Under the pieces are notes generated by a model that was not told the DNA's origin, ran no database searches, and saw only the letters and a program-made list of their open reading frames with translations. Source: Actinocatenispora sp036503555 (GTDB lineage Bacteria; Actinomycetota; Actinomycetes; Mycobacteriales; Micromonosporaceae). Taken from it: DNA of 64,000 bases. A program made the position numbers and the translations under genes. Of this stretch, positions 32,216 through 40,982 are shown in pieces (position 1 is the stretch's first letter; each line of letters starts with the position of its first letter). The DNA is taken from contig DASXWQ010000031.1 of assembly GCA_036503555.1 (NCBI GenBank), positions 62,001 through 126,000 of the forward strand, written 5' to 3'.

Positions 32216-33562
32216 ATGGGAGCGGGAGACATGCGCGGGTGGAGCAGGCGCGGCCTGCTCGCCGCGGCCGGCCTCGGCGGTGTCGCGGCGCTCGCCGGAT
32301 GCGGCGGCGGCGCGTTCCAGCAGACGGTCGGCTCCGTGCCGAAGGCGTACGAGAAGCGTCAGCACCTGGTGTTCTGGCACTCGTTCGGCGGCGCGAACAA
32401 GGACGTGCTGACCGAGCTGACGACCAAGTTCAACACGTCGCAGTCGGACGTCTTCGTCGAGCTGCAGTTCCAGGGCAGCTACGAGCGCACGATGCAGAAG
32501 CTCGCCACCGCGATCGTGGCGAAGCAGATCCCGGACATCGTGCTGCTGTCCGAGATCACGTGGCGGAAGATGCACCTCGCCGACGCGCTCGAACCGTACA
32601 ACGACTACTTCGACGACGACCTGCGCGCCGAGAACTACATCGACCAGTTCATCCAGGAAGGAACGGTGCAGGGCAAGCTCTGGTGGCTGCCGTTCGCCCG
32701 GAGCACCCCGCTCTACTACTTCAACCGCACGCTGTTCGAGAAGGCCGGGCTGCCGGCCGCCGGCCCCGAGTCCTGGGAACAGCTCAAGCAGTGGGCGCCG
32801 GCCATCATGCGGCAGAAGACGAAGGCCGGGCACGCCCGGGCCCTCGCCCTCGGCAGCGTCTACGCCAGCTGGTACCTCCAGAGCAACATCTGGTCCTGGG
32901 GCGGCACGTACTCCAAGGGCTTGGACGTCACGCTCGCCAGCGACGAGAACATCGCGGCCGGCGAGTTCATGACCGACTTCATCCGCAAGGACAACGCCGC
33001 GTACCTGTCGGCGAAGCAGGACCAGGACCTCGCCAACGGCATCTGCGCGTCGTACTTCGGCAGCACCGGCGGACTCAAGCAGGCCGAGCTGCTCGCCAAG
33101 GGCGGCAAGTACGAGGTGGGCACGGCGTTCCTGTTGAAGCACGACGGGGCGTTCGGCTGCCCCACCGGCGGCAGCGGCATCGGCATCCTGCGGTACGCGC
33201 CGGACTCGCGCAAGAAGGCCGCCTGGGAGTACCTGAAGTTCCTGGGGCGGCCGGCGAACTCGGCGCACTGGACCGTCGGCACCGGGTACCTGCCGGTGGT
33301 GAAGGCGGCGCAGCAGGAGCCTGAGCTGGTGAAGGCCGCGAAGGACCCGAACCAGTCGAGCGCGCTGCGGCAGCTGCCGCTGACGAAGCCGCAGGACCTC
33401 GTGCGTCCGGTGGTGTCGAACGCCGGCGACATGATGGACCAGGCGCTCACCAAGTTGTACTCGTCGAACGCCGACGTCCGCGACGTGTTCGGCCGCCTGG
33501 ACAAGCAGCTCAAGTCCCGCGCCGACCTGATCCGCGAGGCGTACGACAAGCACTACCACTGA
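32216..33562 (+). CDS. Sugar-binding lipoprotein of the ABC importer (UgpB/MalE-like)
   Basis: A 448-residue extracellular solute-binding protein (family 1). The N-terminus holds a twin-arginine-like SRRGLL followed by a hydrophobic stretch and the lipobox LAGC, so it is probably exported and lipid-anchored at Cys about 29. The mature part starts with HLVFWHSFGGANKDVLTELT and contains the WWLPFARSTPLYYFNRTLF hinge segment typical of UgpB-like proteins, which bind glycerol-3-phosphate diesters or oligosaccharides. Substrate is not fixed by the sequence. ATG 32216 lies one base after permease 2; the in-frame ATG 32231 with its own GGGAG may be the true start. A hairpin follows. Confidence 0.9.
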   Translation: MGAGDMRGWSRRGLLAAAGLGGVAALAGCGGGAFQQTVGSVPKAYEKRQHLVFWHSFGGANKDVLTELTTKFNTSQSDVFVELQFQGSYERTMQKLATAIVAKQIPDIVLLSEITWRKMHLADALEPYNDYFDDDLRAENYIDQFIQEGTVQGKLWWLPFARSTPLYYFNRTLFEKAGLPAAGPESWEQLKQWAPAIMRQKTKAGHARALALGSVYASWYLQSNIWSWGGTYSKGLDVTLASDENIAAGEFMTDFIRKDNAAYLSAKQDQDLANGICASYFGSTGGLKQAELLAKGGKYEVGTAFLLKHDGAFGCPTGGSGIGILRYAPDSRKKAAWEYLKFLGRPANSAHWTVGTGYLPVVKAAQQEPELVKAAKDPNQSSALRQLPLTKPQDLVRPVVSNAGDMMDQALTKLYSSNADVRDVFGRLDKQLKSRADLIREAYDKHYH

Positions 33563-33601
33563 CCGGCCAGCGGCCTCCCGCCAACGACGTCGGGGGCCGG
33601 T
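33562..33601. terminator. Hairpin between the sugar-binding protein gene and the POT gene
   Basis: ACCGGCC (33562-33568) pairs with GGCCGGT (33595-33601), with a weaker inner CCTCCCG/CGGGGG pairing. Located between convergent genes. Confidence 0.4.
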
Positions 33602-33603
33602 GG

Positions 33604-35094
33604 TCAGTTGACGTCACCCATCCGTCGGGTGATCAGCGGCGCCAGCAGGAACATCACGACGCCGAGCGCGACGACGATGCCGCCGACGACGGCGAAGTAC
33701 ACGACCTCGGTGTCCGGCGAGAAGACCGGCACGATCTGTGCGCTGATGCCCTGCGCCGCGGCGTCCGACAGGAACCACAGGCCCATCGTCTGCGACGCGA
33801 ACGCGGCCGGCGCCAGCTTCGTCGTCGCGGACAGCCCGACCGGCGACAGGCACAGCTCGCCGAGGATCACCACCACGAAGCTGCCCACCAGCCACGCCGG
33901 GCTGGCCGGCGTGTCCGTCCCGTTGATCAGCCCCGGCCCCGTCATCAGCAGGTACGACATCCCGGCGAGGATCATCCCGGCGCCGAACTTCACCGGCGTA
34001 CGCGGCTGCCGGGTGCCGAGTTTCGTCCACAGCAACGCGAACAGCGGTGCCAGCACCACGATCGCCGCCGGGTTGACCGACTGGAACCAGGACGGCGGGA
34101 TCTCGAACCCGCCGACGGTCAGGTCCGTCCGCTCCTTGGCGAACGTCGCCAGCACGACCGAGCCCTGCTCCTCGATCATCCAGAAGAACACCGACCCCAC
34201 GAACAGCGGGATGTACGCCCGGACCCGGGACCGCTCGTCGGTGTCGGTACGCGGGCTGCGCAACATGACCACGAAGTACGCGACGGGCAGCGCGATCGAC
34301 AGCAGCGTGATCAGGTTGATGATCCACGTGACGGTGAGGACGCCGGCGACGGCCATCCCGCCGAGTACCAGGAACGCCACGACGAGCCCGATCCCGAACC
34401 GGACGACGAGCGACCGCCGCTCCTCGGTACGCACCGGGTTGTGCGGCGCGCGCCCCGCGTCGCCGAGCCAGCGCCCGAACACCACGTACGCGATCAGCGC
34501 CAGCGCCATGCCGAACGCGGCGAAGCTGAACCCGACGTGGTAGTTGTAGTTGTCCGCGAGGGAGCCGACGACGATCGGTGCGATGAACGCGCCGATGTTG
34601 GTGCTCATGTAGAAGATGCTGAAGCCGGCGTCGCGGCGGGTGTCGGAGCGCGGGTAGAGGTCGCCGACGACGTTGGAGATGTTCGGCTTGAGCAGGCCCG
34701 TGCCGAGCACGATGAACACCATCGACAGGTAGAGCGCGCCGAGCCCGCCGCTCGGTACGGCCAGGCAGATGTGCCCGCACATGATCAACACGCCGCCGCC
34801 GAAGATGGACCGGCGCGACCCGAGGATCCGGTCGGCGAGCCAGCCGCCGACCACGCCGGCCATGAACACCGCCGACCCGTAGATCGACATCAGTGACGAC
34901 GCGGTGCCCTGCGCGATGCCGAGTCCGCCGTCCGAGACGGCCGTGTACATGTAGTAGAGGAGGATCGCGCGCATCCCGTAGTAGGAGACGCGCTCCCACA
35001 TCTCGGTGAAGAACAGCGTCGCGAGGCCGCGCGGATGGCCGAAGAACCCGGTCTGCGGCGCGTTCGGTACCGTCTCGGTCGCTGCCCGGCTCAC
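33604..35094 (-). CDS. Proton-dependent oligopeptide (POT/PTR2) transporter
   Basis: A 496-residue MFS transporter of the POT family, importing di- and tripeptides with protons. The first helix carries the family motif EMWERVSYYGMRAILLYYM (consensus ExxERFxYYG), and the later FxxIxxNxG-like block is seen as GFSIFYMSTNIGAFIAP near residues 157-173. About 14 helices. The GTG at 35094 is chosen because GGAGG lies 7 nt upstream and the typical short N-terminus results; upstream starts are possible. Convergent with the sugar importer operon. Confidence 0.93.
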   Translation of the reverse strand: MSRAATETVPNAPQTGFFGHPRGLATLFFTEMWERVSYYGMRAILLYYMYTAVSDGGLGIAQGTASSLMSIYGSAVFMAGVVGGWLADRILGSRRSIFGGGVLIMCGHICLAVPSGGLGALYLSMVFIVLGTGLLKPNISNVVGDLYPRSDTRRDAGFSIFYMSTNIGAFIAPIVVGSLADNYNYHVGFSFAAFGMALALIAYVVFGRWLGDAGRAPHNPVRTEERRSLVVRFGIGLVVAFLVLGGMAVAGVLTVTWIINLITLLSIALPVAYFVVMLRSPRTDTDERSRVRAYIPLFVGSVFFWMIEEQGSVVLATFAKERTDLTVGGFEIPPSWFQSVNPAAIVVLAPLFALLWTKLGTRQPRTPVKFGAGMILAGMSYLLMTGPGLINGTDTPASPAWLVGSFVVVILGELCLSPVGLSATTKLAPAAFASQTMGLWFLSDAAAQGISAQIVPVFSPDTEVVYFAVVGGIVVALGVVMFLLAPLITRRMGDVN

Positions 35095-35430
35095 CGTCAC
35101 CCCTCCCGTTCGTTCACCCCAGGCTCCCATCGGACGGGTCGTCGTGCCCGGGTATCGCCGTCTTCCACCGTTTTCGTACGGCGGGGTGTTGTCGGACCCC
35201 GGCGGTACGGTGCGCGCGCCGGGGTACGGCGTACCGGTGAACGATCGGGGCCGTTCGCCCGGCGGGGCCCTGGAGGCGTACGGTGAGCGATGAGGATTTG
35301 ACCGGCCGGCAAGTAATTGGGGTCTTCGTCACAGCAATCTGACTTGCCGTCCGGCCGGAAGAAAACACATGCTTGCAGGGACCAACTAATCATCCTCGGA
35401 TGACCGCGCTCTGCGGGGGTTTGGAGATTC
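35095..35430. other. Intergenic region between the POT gene and marR
   Basis: About 336 bp with no credible gene. It contains the divergent start regions of the POT and MarR genes. The right half, 35290-35400, is A/T-rich and holds two operator-like copies described separately; the left half has only GC-rich sequence in which I see nothing. Confidence 0.5.
35303..35358. promoter_or_regulatory. Operator-like repeats upstream of marR-MFS
   Basis: CGGCCGGCAAGTAA at 35303-35316 is identical to a 14-mer in the tetR/MFS promoter at 39301-39314. A second, inverted and slightly imperfect copy ACTTGCCG-T-CCGGCCGG lies at 35342-35358. The arrangement is an inverted pair with centres about 41 bp apart, ahead of the marR start at 35431. 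Confidence 0.55.
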
Positions 35431-35964
35431 GTGTCCGGTTCATCGTCACCGGCGACTCCACCCGACGACGAGGAACTCATGCTGGCCGACCGCCTCGGCG
35501 ATCAGCTCGTCCGGTTCCTCCGCCTGGTGGGGCGCAACCACACCCACCTACCCGAGGTGTACCAGGAGGGCATCGAGAAGGTCGGATACGTGCTGCTCTG
35601 GCGGCTCGTCGCCGAAGGCCCACAGCGCACCACCGCGCTGGCCGAGGCGGTGCACTCCGACATCTCGACCATCAGCCGCCAGGCCACCGCGCTCGTCAAA
35701 CAGGGTTGGGTCGAGCGGACCCAGGACCCCGAGGACGGGCGCGCCCACCTGCTCGCCGCCACCGACGCCGGCGTACGGGTCTACGAGCGCATCCGCGAGC
35801 GGCGCAACGCGCACATGGCACGCGTCCTCGCGCACTGGCCCGCGCACGACCGGCACCAGCTGGTCGAGCTGCTGGACCGCTTCAACAACGACTTCGAGAC
35901 ATACCTGCCGCGCGCCCACGGCGACTGCGGCTCGACACAGCAACGGGGAGAGAAGGTCGGATGA
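35431..35964 (+). CDS. MarR-family transcriptional regulator
   Basis: A 177-residue winged-helix regulator. The DNA-binding part is TTALAEAVHSDISTISRQAT followed by ALVKQGWVERTQDPEDGRAH, including the wing with the conserved D-x-R motif; flanking helices form the dimer. The GTG at 35431 has GGAG 4 nt upstream. It overlaps the following MFS gene by 4 bp (ATGA), so it is probably a regulator of that transporter, as is common for MarR-MFS pairs. The ligand is unknown. Operator-like repeats lie upstream, but they match those of the neighbouring TetR gene rather than an obvious MarR site. Confidence 0.92.
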   Translation: MSGSSSPATPPDDEELMLADRLGDQLVRFLRLVGRNHTHLPEVYQEGIEKVGYVLLWRLVAEGPQRTTALAEAVHSDISTISRQATALVKQGWVERTQDPEDGRAHLLAATDAGVRVYERIRERRNAHMARVLAHWPAHDRHQLVELLDRFNNDFETYLPRAHGDCGSTQQRGEKVG

Positions 35965-38531
35965 GTCAAACCGCTGTCGCCGCGGATCCGAAGGCGGCGT
36001 CCCCGTCAGCGCCACCGTCCGGTGGCGCGCTGAGCCACCGGCAGATCATGACGATCCTGATCGGCCTGATGCTCGGCATGTTCCTGGCCGCCCTCGACCA
36101 GACCATCGTCGGTACCGCGATCCGGACGATCGCCGACGACCTGAACGGGCTCGACCAGCAGGCGTGGGCGACCACCGCGTACCTGATCACGTCCACGATC
36201 GCGACCCCGCTCTACGGGAAGCTCTCGGACATGTACGGCCGGAAGCCCTTCTTCCTGGCCGCGATCGTCATCTTCATCATCGGCTCGATCGCCTGCACGT
36301 TCGCCACCTCGATGTACGAGCTGGCCGCGTTCCGCGCGTTCCAGGGCCTGGGCGGCGGCGGCCTGATGGCGCTGGCGTTCGCGATCATCGGTGACATCGT
36401 CGCGCCGCGCGAGCGCGCGAAGTACCAGGGCTACTTCCTGGCCGTGTTCGGCACGTCGAGCGTGCTGGGCCCGGTGCTGGGCGGCTTCTTCGCCGGCCAG
36501 GGCTCCATCCTGGGCATCGACGGCTGGCGCTGGGTGTTCCTGGTCAACGTGCCGATCGCCGCGATCGCCATGGTCGTCGTCACCAAGGTGCTGAACGTGC
36601 CGCACGCGGCACGCCGGCACCGGATCGACTTCCCCGGCGCCGCCACGTTGATTATCGGCCTGGTGCCGCTGCTGATCGTGGCCGAGCAGGGCCGTGAGTG
36701 GGGCTGGAGCTCCAGCAAGTCGATCGGCTGCTACGTGATCGGTGGCGTCGGCATCCTGCTCTTCATCCTCGCCGAGAAGTGGGCGAAGGACGACGCGCTG
36801 ATCCCGCTGCGGCTGTTCCGCAACCCGACCATCGCGCTGATGTCCGTCGCCGGCCTCGTCGTCGGTATGGCCATGTTCGGCGGCATCGCGATCCTCCCGC
36901 AGTACCTGCAGATCGTGCACGGGGCGTCGCCGACGAAGTCCGGGTTCCTGATGCTGCCGATGGTCGGCGGCATGATGCTCGGCTCGATCGTGTCCGGCCA
37001 GATCACCTCGCGGACCGGGCGGTACAAGGTCTTCCCGATCATCGGTACCGCGATGATGGTCGGCGCCCTGTACCTGTTGCACACGATCGGCGCGGACACG
37101 CCGCTGTGGCAGGTCGACATCTACATGGGTCTGCTGGGCCTGGGCCTCGGTAACTGCATGCAGACGCTGACGCTCGCGGTACAGAACGCGGCGGAGCCGA
37201 AGGACATGGGCGTCGCGTCGGCGTCCAGCACGTTCTTCCGGTCGATGGGCGGCACGCTGGGCACCGCGGTGTTCCTGTCGGTGCTGTTCAGCACGGTCGG
37301 CGACAAGATCGCGGACGCGTTCAAGCAGACCTCGATCCAGAACGGGATCAAGGACGCGGCCAAGGATCCGAGCGTCCTGACGAACCCGGACAACGTGTCG
37401 ATGCTCAAGCATCCGAAGGAGGCCGCGGCGCACGTCATGCAGGACTCGTCGTTCCTCTCCCGGATCGACGGGCGGCTGGCGCGGCCGTTCCTGGTCGGCT
37501 TCTCCGACTCGATGGACCTGGTCTTCCTGCTCGCCGGCGGCGTCGCGGTGATCGCGTTCATCCTGTTCCTGTTCACCAAGGAGGTGCCGCTGCGGATGCA
37601 GTCCGGCATCGCCGCCCGGGCGAACAGCGAGGGCGGCGACACGCCCGCCCCGGCCGCCGTCGCGGCCGAGCCCGCCGCCGTGGGTGGCCGGCACGCCGCG
37701 CATCCCGAGGCCGACGCGGTACCGCCGGAGCCGCTCGCCGAACCGCCGCTGCCGGCACCGGTCACGGCGCTCATCGGCACCCCGATCCGCGGGTACGTGC
37801 GGCAGCAGGGCGGCACTCCCGTCGACCAGGCCGCGCTGACCCTGATCGACCCGGCCGGGCAGCAGATCGGCCGCGGCCTGACCGCCAGCGACGGGGCGTA
37901 CCAGATCGCCGTCGAGCATCCCGGCAACTACGTGCTGATCGCCCGGGCCCGGGCGCACCAGCCGCAGGCGACGATGGTCTCGGTCAACGGCAACCCGGTC
38001 GAGCTGAACCTGCTGCTCGCCGGCTCCGGCGGGCTCGTCGGCTCCGTCCGGCGTACCGGCGGGAAGCCGATCCCGGCCGCGACCGTGATCCTGGCGGACG
38101 CCGAGGGGCAGGTCATCGGCTCGCAGGGCACCGACGTGTCCGGGACGTACCAGTTCGGCGAGCTCGTCGCCGGGTCGTACACGCTGGCCGTCAGCGCCCC
38201 GTCGTACCAGCCGGTCGCACTGCTCGTGGCGGTCCCGGAGACGGGCCGGGTACGGCAGGACATCGAGCTGTCCGGCGGCGCGCAGCTGCGCGGCGTGGCC
38301 CGGTCACCGCAGCAGCGGCCGATCGCGGACGCCCGGGTCAGCCTGCGTACGCCGGAGGGTCTGGAGATCGCGTCGACGACCACCGACGACGCCGGGCGGT
38401 ACGCGTTCACCGAGGTGCCGGAGGGCGACTACCTCGTCGTCGCCTCGGGGTACGCGCCGGTCGAGTCGAAGCTGTCGCTGACCGTCGGCGAGCGCTTCGA
38501 GCACGACGTCCGCCTCGGGCACGACGTCTGA
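35961..38531 (+). CDS. DHA2-family MFS efflux pump with three C-terminal carboxypeptidase-regulatory-like domains
   Basis: An 856-residue protein. Residues 1 to about 545 are a 14-helix drug:H+ antiporter (motif LDQTIVGTAIRTI in helix 1, GKLSDMYGRKPFF after helix 2). After an Ala/Pro/Glu-rich linker come three copies of an 80-residue beta-sandwich of the carboxypeptidase-regulatory-like type, starting near residues 607 (IRGYVRQQGGTPVDQAALTL), 690 (LVGSVRRTGGKPIPAATVIL) and 773 (LRGVARSPQQRPIADARVSL), each ending in a YxF/YxI-x-x-G-x-Y pattern. With 14 helices the C-terminus should be cytoplasmic, an unusual place for such domains. The ATG overlaps marR as ATGA. A 48-bp palindrome follows 7 bp after the stop. 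Confidence 0.92.
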   Translation: MSQTAVAADPKAASPSAPPSGGALSHRQIMTILIGLMLGMFLAALDQTIVGTAIRTIADDLNGLDQQAWATTAYLITSTIATPLYGKLSDMYGRKPFFLAAIVIFIIGSIACTFATSMYELAAFRAFQGLGGGGLMALAFAIIGDIVAPRERAKYQGYFLAVFGTSSVLGPVLGGFFAGQGSILGIDGWRWVFLVNVPIAAIAMVVVTKVLNVPHAARRHRIDFPGAATLIIGLVPLLIVAEQGREWGWSSSKSIGCYVIGGVGILLFILAEKWAKDDALIPLRLFRNPTIALMSVAGLVVGMAMFGGIAILPQYLQIVHGASPTKSGFLMLPMVGGMMLGSIVSGQITSRTGRYKVFPIIGTAMMVGALYLLHTIGADTPLWQVDIYMGLLGLGLGNCMQTLTLAVQNAAEPKDMGVASASSTFFRSMGGTLGTAVFLSVLFSTVGDKIADAFKQTSIQNGIKDAAKDPSVLTNPDNVSMLKHPKEAAAHVMQDSSFLSRIDGRLARPFLVGFSDSMDLVFLLAGGVAVIAFILFLFTKEVPLRMQSGIAARANSEGGDTPAPAAVAAEPAAVGGRHAAHPEADAVPPEPLAEPPLPAPVTALIGTPIRGYVRQQGGTPVDQAALTLIDPAGQQIGRGLTASDGAYQIAVEHPGNYVLIARARAHQPQATMVSVNGNPVELNLLLAGSGGLVGSVRRTGGKPIPAATVILADAEGQVIGSQGTDVSGTYQFGELVAGSYTLAVSAPSYQPVALLVAVPETGRVRQDIELSGGAQLRGVARSPQQRPIADARVSLRTPEGLEIASTTTDDAGRYAFTEVPEGDYLVVASGYAPVESKLSLTVGERFEHDVRLGHDV

Positions 38532-38538
38532 GACACCG

Positions 38539-38586
38539 CGCACGCGAAGGCGCCCCGGCCGATCGGCCGGGGCGCCTTCGCGTGCG
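38539..38586. terminator. 48-bp perfect palindrome, bidirectional terminator
   Basis: Every base from 38539 to 38586 pairs about the centre GA|TC (24-bp arms, no loop beyond the tip). It begins 7 bp after the MFS stop and ends 5 bp before the tetR stop, between convergent genes. The inner pairs are very GC-rich. Confidence 0.85.
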
Positions 38587-38591
38587 GCCGG

Positions 38592-39182
38592 TCAGCCGCG
38601 GATCAGGTCGAGGGCGACCTCGACCGACGCCGCACTGACCTCGTCGGCGCTGTAGTCCTTGTCCCGCATGGCGAACAGGCTCATGCCGATGGAGAACACG
38701 GCGAGCCGGGCGCGGAGCTGGTCGGCGAGCGGCGCGTCGTCGTCGGACAGCACCTCGAACAGGTTCGTCATCCGCTGCTTCATCGTCTCGCCGATGGACA
38801 GGTCGCGCAGCGTCGGCTGGTTCTCCTGCAGGAAGCGCATGAGCTTGAGGTCGCCGCTCATGAGCGCCGCGTACCGCCGGATGACCTCGCGGCGGGTGTC
38901 GAGGGTGCGCGGCTGTGTGTGGGCCCACTCGACCAGCTCGTCGATCTTCTCCGCGGAGTCGGTGAAGATGCTGCGGACGATGTCTTCCTTCGTCTTGAAG
39001 TGGTAGTAGAGCGCCGCCTTCGTGACGCCGAGCTCCTCGGCGATCTCGCGCAGCGCGGTCTTCTCGTACCCGCGCTCGGAGAACAGGTCGAGGGCCACCT
39101 GCTGGATGCGGGCGCGGGTGTTCCCGGTGGGGCGGTCCCGGGTGCCCGTCGAATCGCTCCGGTGGCTCCGTGGCTCGCTCAT
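38592..39182 (-). CDS. TetR-family transcriptional regulator
   Basis: A 196-residue repressor. The N-terminal helix-turn-helix reads IQQVALDLFSERGYEKTALR, EIAEELGVTKAALYYHFKTK; the C-terminal helices form the ligand-binding and dimer part. It is divergent from the DHA2 transporter at 39341 across 158 bp that hold several operator-like repeats, the classic arrangement for a TetR repressor of a drug pump. A GGAGA site lies upstream of the ATG. An identical 14-mer also lies before marR-MFS, so it may control both pumps. Ligand unknown. Confidence 0.93.
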   Translation of the reverse strand: MSEPRSHRSDSTGTRDRPTGNTRARIQQVALDLFSERGYEKTALREIAEELGVTKAALYYHFKTKEDIVRSIFTDSAEKIDELVEWAHTQPRTLDTRREVIRRYAALMSGDLKLMRFLQENQPTLRDLSIGETMKQRMTNLFEVLSDDDAPLADQLRARLAVFSIGMSLFAMRDKDYSADEVSAASVEVALDLIRG

Positions 39183-39253
39183 GCCCGCTCTCCGCTTCGC
39201 TGACGCTCGCTCACTGGTCCGATGTGCTCCCGTTCACTCGCGTACTTGCTTGA

Positions 39254-39314
39254 CGGCCGGCTAGTAGCCAGCTTACCGTACGGCTAGTAAGCATACTAGT
39301 CGGCCGGCAAGTAA
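39254..39314. promoter_or_regulatory. Operator array in the tetR / MFS divergent promoter
   Basis: Three related direct copies: CGGCCGGCTAGTAG (39254-39267), CGTACGGCTAGTAA (39277-39290) and CGGCCGGCAAGTAA (39301-39314), with an inverted partial copy TACTAGTCGGCCGG at 39294-39307. Consensus CGGCCGGCWAGTAR. This A/T-rich block should contain the promoters of both genes and is the likely TetR binding region. Confidence 0.65.
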
Positions 39315-39340
39315 CTCGGCCTCTGAGAGGGAGCGTACCC

Positions 39341-40942
39341 GTGGAAGCTCGGCAGCACACCCCCAGCCGGTACGTCGCCGCGCACGCCCGGTCAGGGCAC
39401 GGAGACGGAGGGCCGCCGACGAAGCGGCGCATGTACCTGATCCTGACCGGAGTCATGCTGGCGATGCTGCTGGCCATGCTCGACCAGATGATCGTCAACA
39501 CCGCCCTGCCGCGGATCGTCGGCGATCTCGGCGGGCTCTCGCACTACTCGTGGGTCGTCACCTCGTACCTGCTGGCGACGACCGTCACCACGCCGATCTG
39601 GGGCAAGCTCGGCGACCTGTACGGCCAGAAGCGCGTGTACCTGACCGCGATCGGCGTGTTCCTCGCCGGCTCGGCGCTGTCCGGGATGGCGACCGGCATG
39701 ACCGAGCTGATCGCGTTCCGCGCCGTCCAGGGACTCGGCGCGGGCGGCCTGATGGTCGGCGCCATGTCGATCATGGGTGTGCTGGTACCGCCGCGCGAAC
39801 GCGGTAAGTACCAGGGGCTGATGGCGGCCATGATGCCGGTCGCGATGATCGGCGGCCCGCTGCTCGGCGGCTTCATCACCGACCACCTGAGCTGGCGGTG
39901 GGCGTTCTACGTCAACATCCCGGTCGGGATCGCCGCCGTCGCCGTGATCGTCGCGACGCTGAAGCTGCCGCGGCTGCGTACCAGTCACCGGATCGACTAC
40001 CTGGGTGCGGCGCTGCTCGCCCTCGGCGTCGGCGCGCTCGTCCTGATGACCACCTGGGGCGGCAGCGAGTACGCGTGGCTGTCGACGCAGATCGTCGGGC
40101 TGGCCGTGGTGTCGGTGCTGTCGCTGGTCGGGTTCGTCCTGGTGGAGCGGAAGGCCGCGGAGCCGATCGTGCCGCTGTGGCTGTTCCGGAACCGCAACTT
40201 CGCCGTCGTCTCGGCCCTTGGCTTCCTCGTCGGGTTCGCGATGTTCGGCGTGACGCTGGCGCTGCCGCAGTACCAGCAGATGGTGCTCGGTGACTCGGCG
40301 ACGATGAGCGGCCTCGCGCTGCTGCCGCTGATGCTGAGCATGGTCGTCGTCAGCCTCATCTCCGGGCAGGTGATCAGCCGGACCGGGAAGTACAAGCTGT
40401 TCCCGATCGTGGGCGGAGTACTGATGATCATCGGTGCGGTCGCGCTGACCCAGCTCGGCGTGGACACCAGCCGGGTCGTCGGCGGCGCGCTGATGGTCCC
40501 GCTCGGCCTCGGCATGGGCGCGATGATGCAGACGCTGATGACCGTCTCGCAGAACAGCGTCGAGCTGAAGGACATGGGCGCGGCGTCGAGCGCGGTCACG
40601 TTCTTCCGGTCGATCGGCGGCTCCTTCGGTACGGCCATCTTCGGCGCGATCCTCACCTCGCGGATGACCGCCGGACTGACCGACCGGCTCGGCCCGGCCG
40701 CGGCCGAGAAGCTCACCTCGGGCGGCGCGCACCTGAGCCCGGACGTCGTGGCGAAGATGCCGTCCGGCGTGCACGACGCGTACCTGCACGCGTTCACCGG
40801 GGCGATGAGCACGGTGTTCTGGTGGGCGGTGCCGGCGGCGGTCCTGGTGTTCGGCCTGGCATGGCTGATCCGGCAGGTACCGCTGCGCGGGTCGGCGCCG
40901 GCCACGGTGGTGGAGCCGGAGAAGGAGCGGGTGGCCGCCTGA
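39341..40942 (+). CDS. DHA2-family (EmrB/QacA-like) MFS efflux transporter
   Basis: A 533-residue 14-helix drug:H+ antiporter. Helix 1 carries LDQMIVNTALPRIV (motif D1), the helix 2-3 loop GKLGDLYGQKRVY (motif A), and helix 5 PVAMIGGPLLGGFI (motif C). The N-terminal 28 residues are hydrophilic. The GTG at 39341 follows GGGAG. It is divergent from the TetR gene, its likely repressor. It is clearly related to the MFS part of the 35961 protein (similar motifs, FRxxNFAVVSALGFLVGFAM), but lacks the extra C-terminal domains. Confidence 0.93.
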   Translation: MEARQHTPSRYVAAHARSGHGDGGPPTKRRMYLILTGVMLAMLLAMLDQMIVNTALPRIVGDLGGLSHYSWVVTSYLLATTVTTPIWGKLGDLYGQKRVYLTAIGVFLAGSALSGMATGMTELIAFRAVQGLGAGGLMVGAMSIMGVLVPPRERGKYQGLMAAMMPVAMIGGPLLGGFITDHLSWRWAFYVNIPVGIAAVAVIVATLKLPRLRTSHRIDYLGAALLALGVGALVLMTTWGGSEYAWLSTQIVGLAVVSVLSLVGFVLVERKAAEPIVPLWLFRNRNFAVVSALGFLVGFAMFGVTLALPQYQQMVLGDSATMSGLALLPLMLSMVVVSLISGQVISRTGKYKLFPIVGGVLMIIGAVALTQLGVDTSRVVGGALMVPLGLGMGAMMQTLMTVSQNSVELKDMGAASSAVTFFRSIGGSFGTAIFGAILTSRMTAGLTDRLGPAAAEKLTSGGAHLSPDVVAKMPSGVHDAYLHAFTGAMSTVFWWAVPAAVLVFGLAWLIRQVPLRGSAPATVVEPEKERVAA

Positions 40943-40982
40943 GACGGACCCGCCCGCCCGTGGGCGCGGGTCGGCGGGTTCC

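Noticed and set aside
23842..40942. Secondary-metabolite cluster suggested by several drug pumps and regulators
   Set aside because: No polyketide, peptide, terpene or similar synthase or tailoring genes are seen; pumps, importers and regulators alone do not make a cluster.
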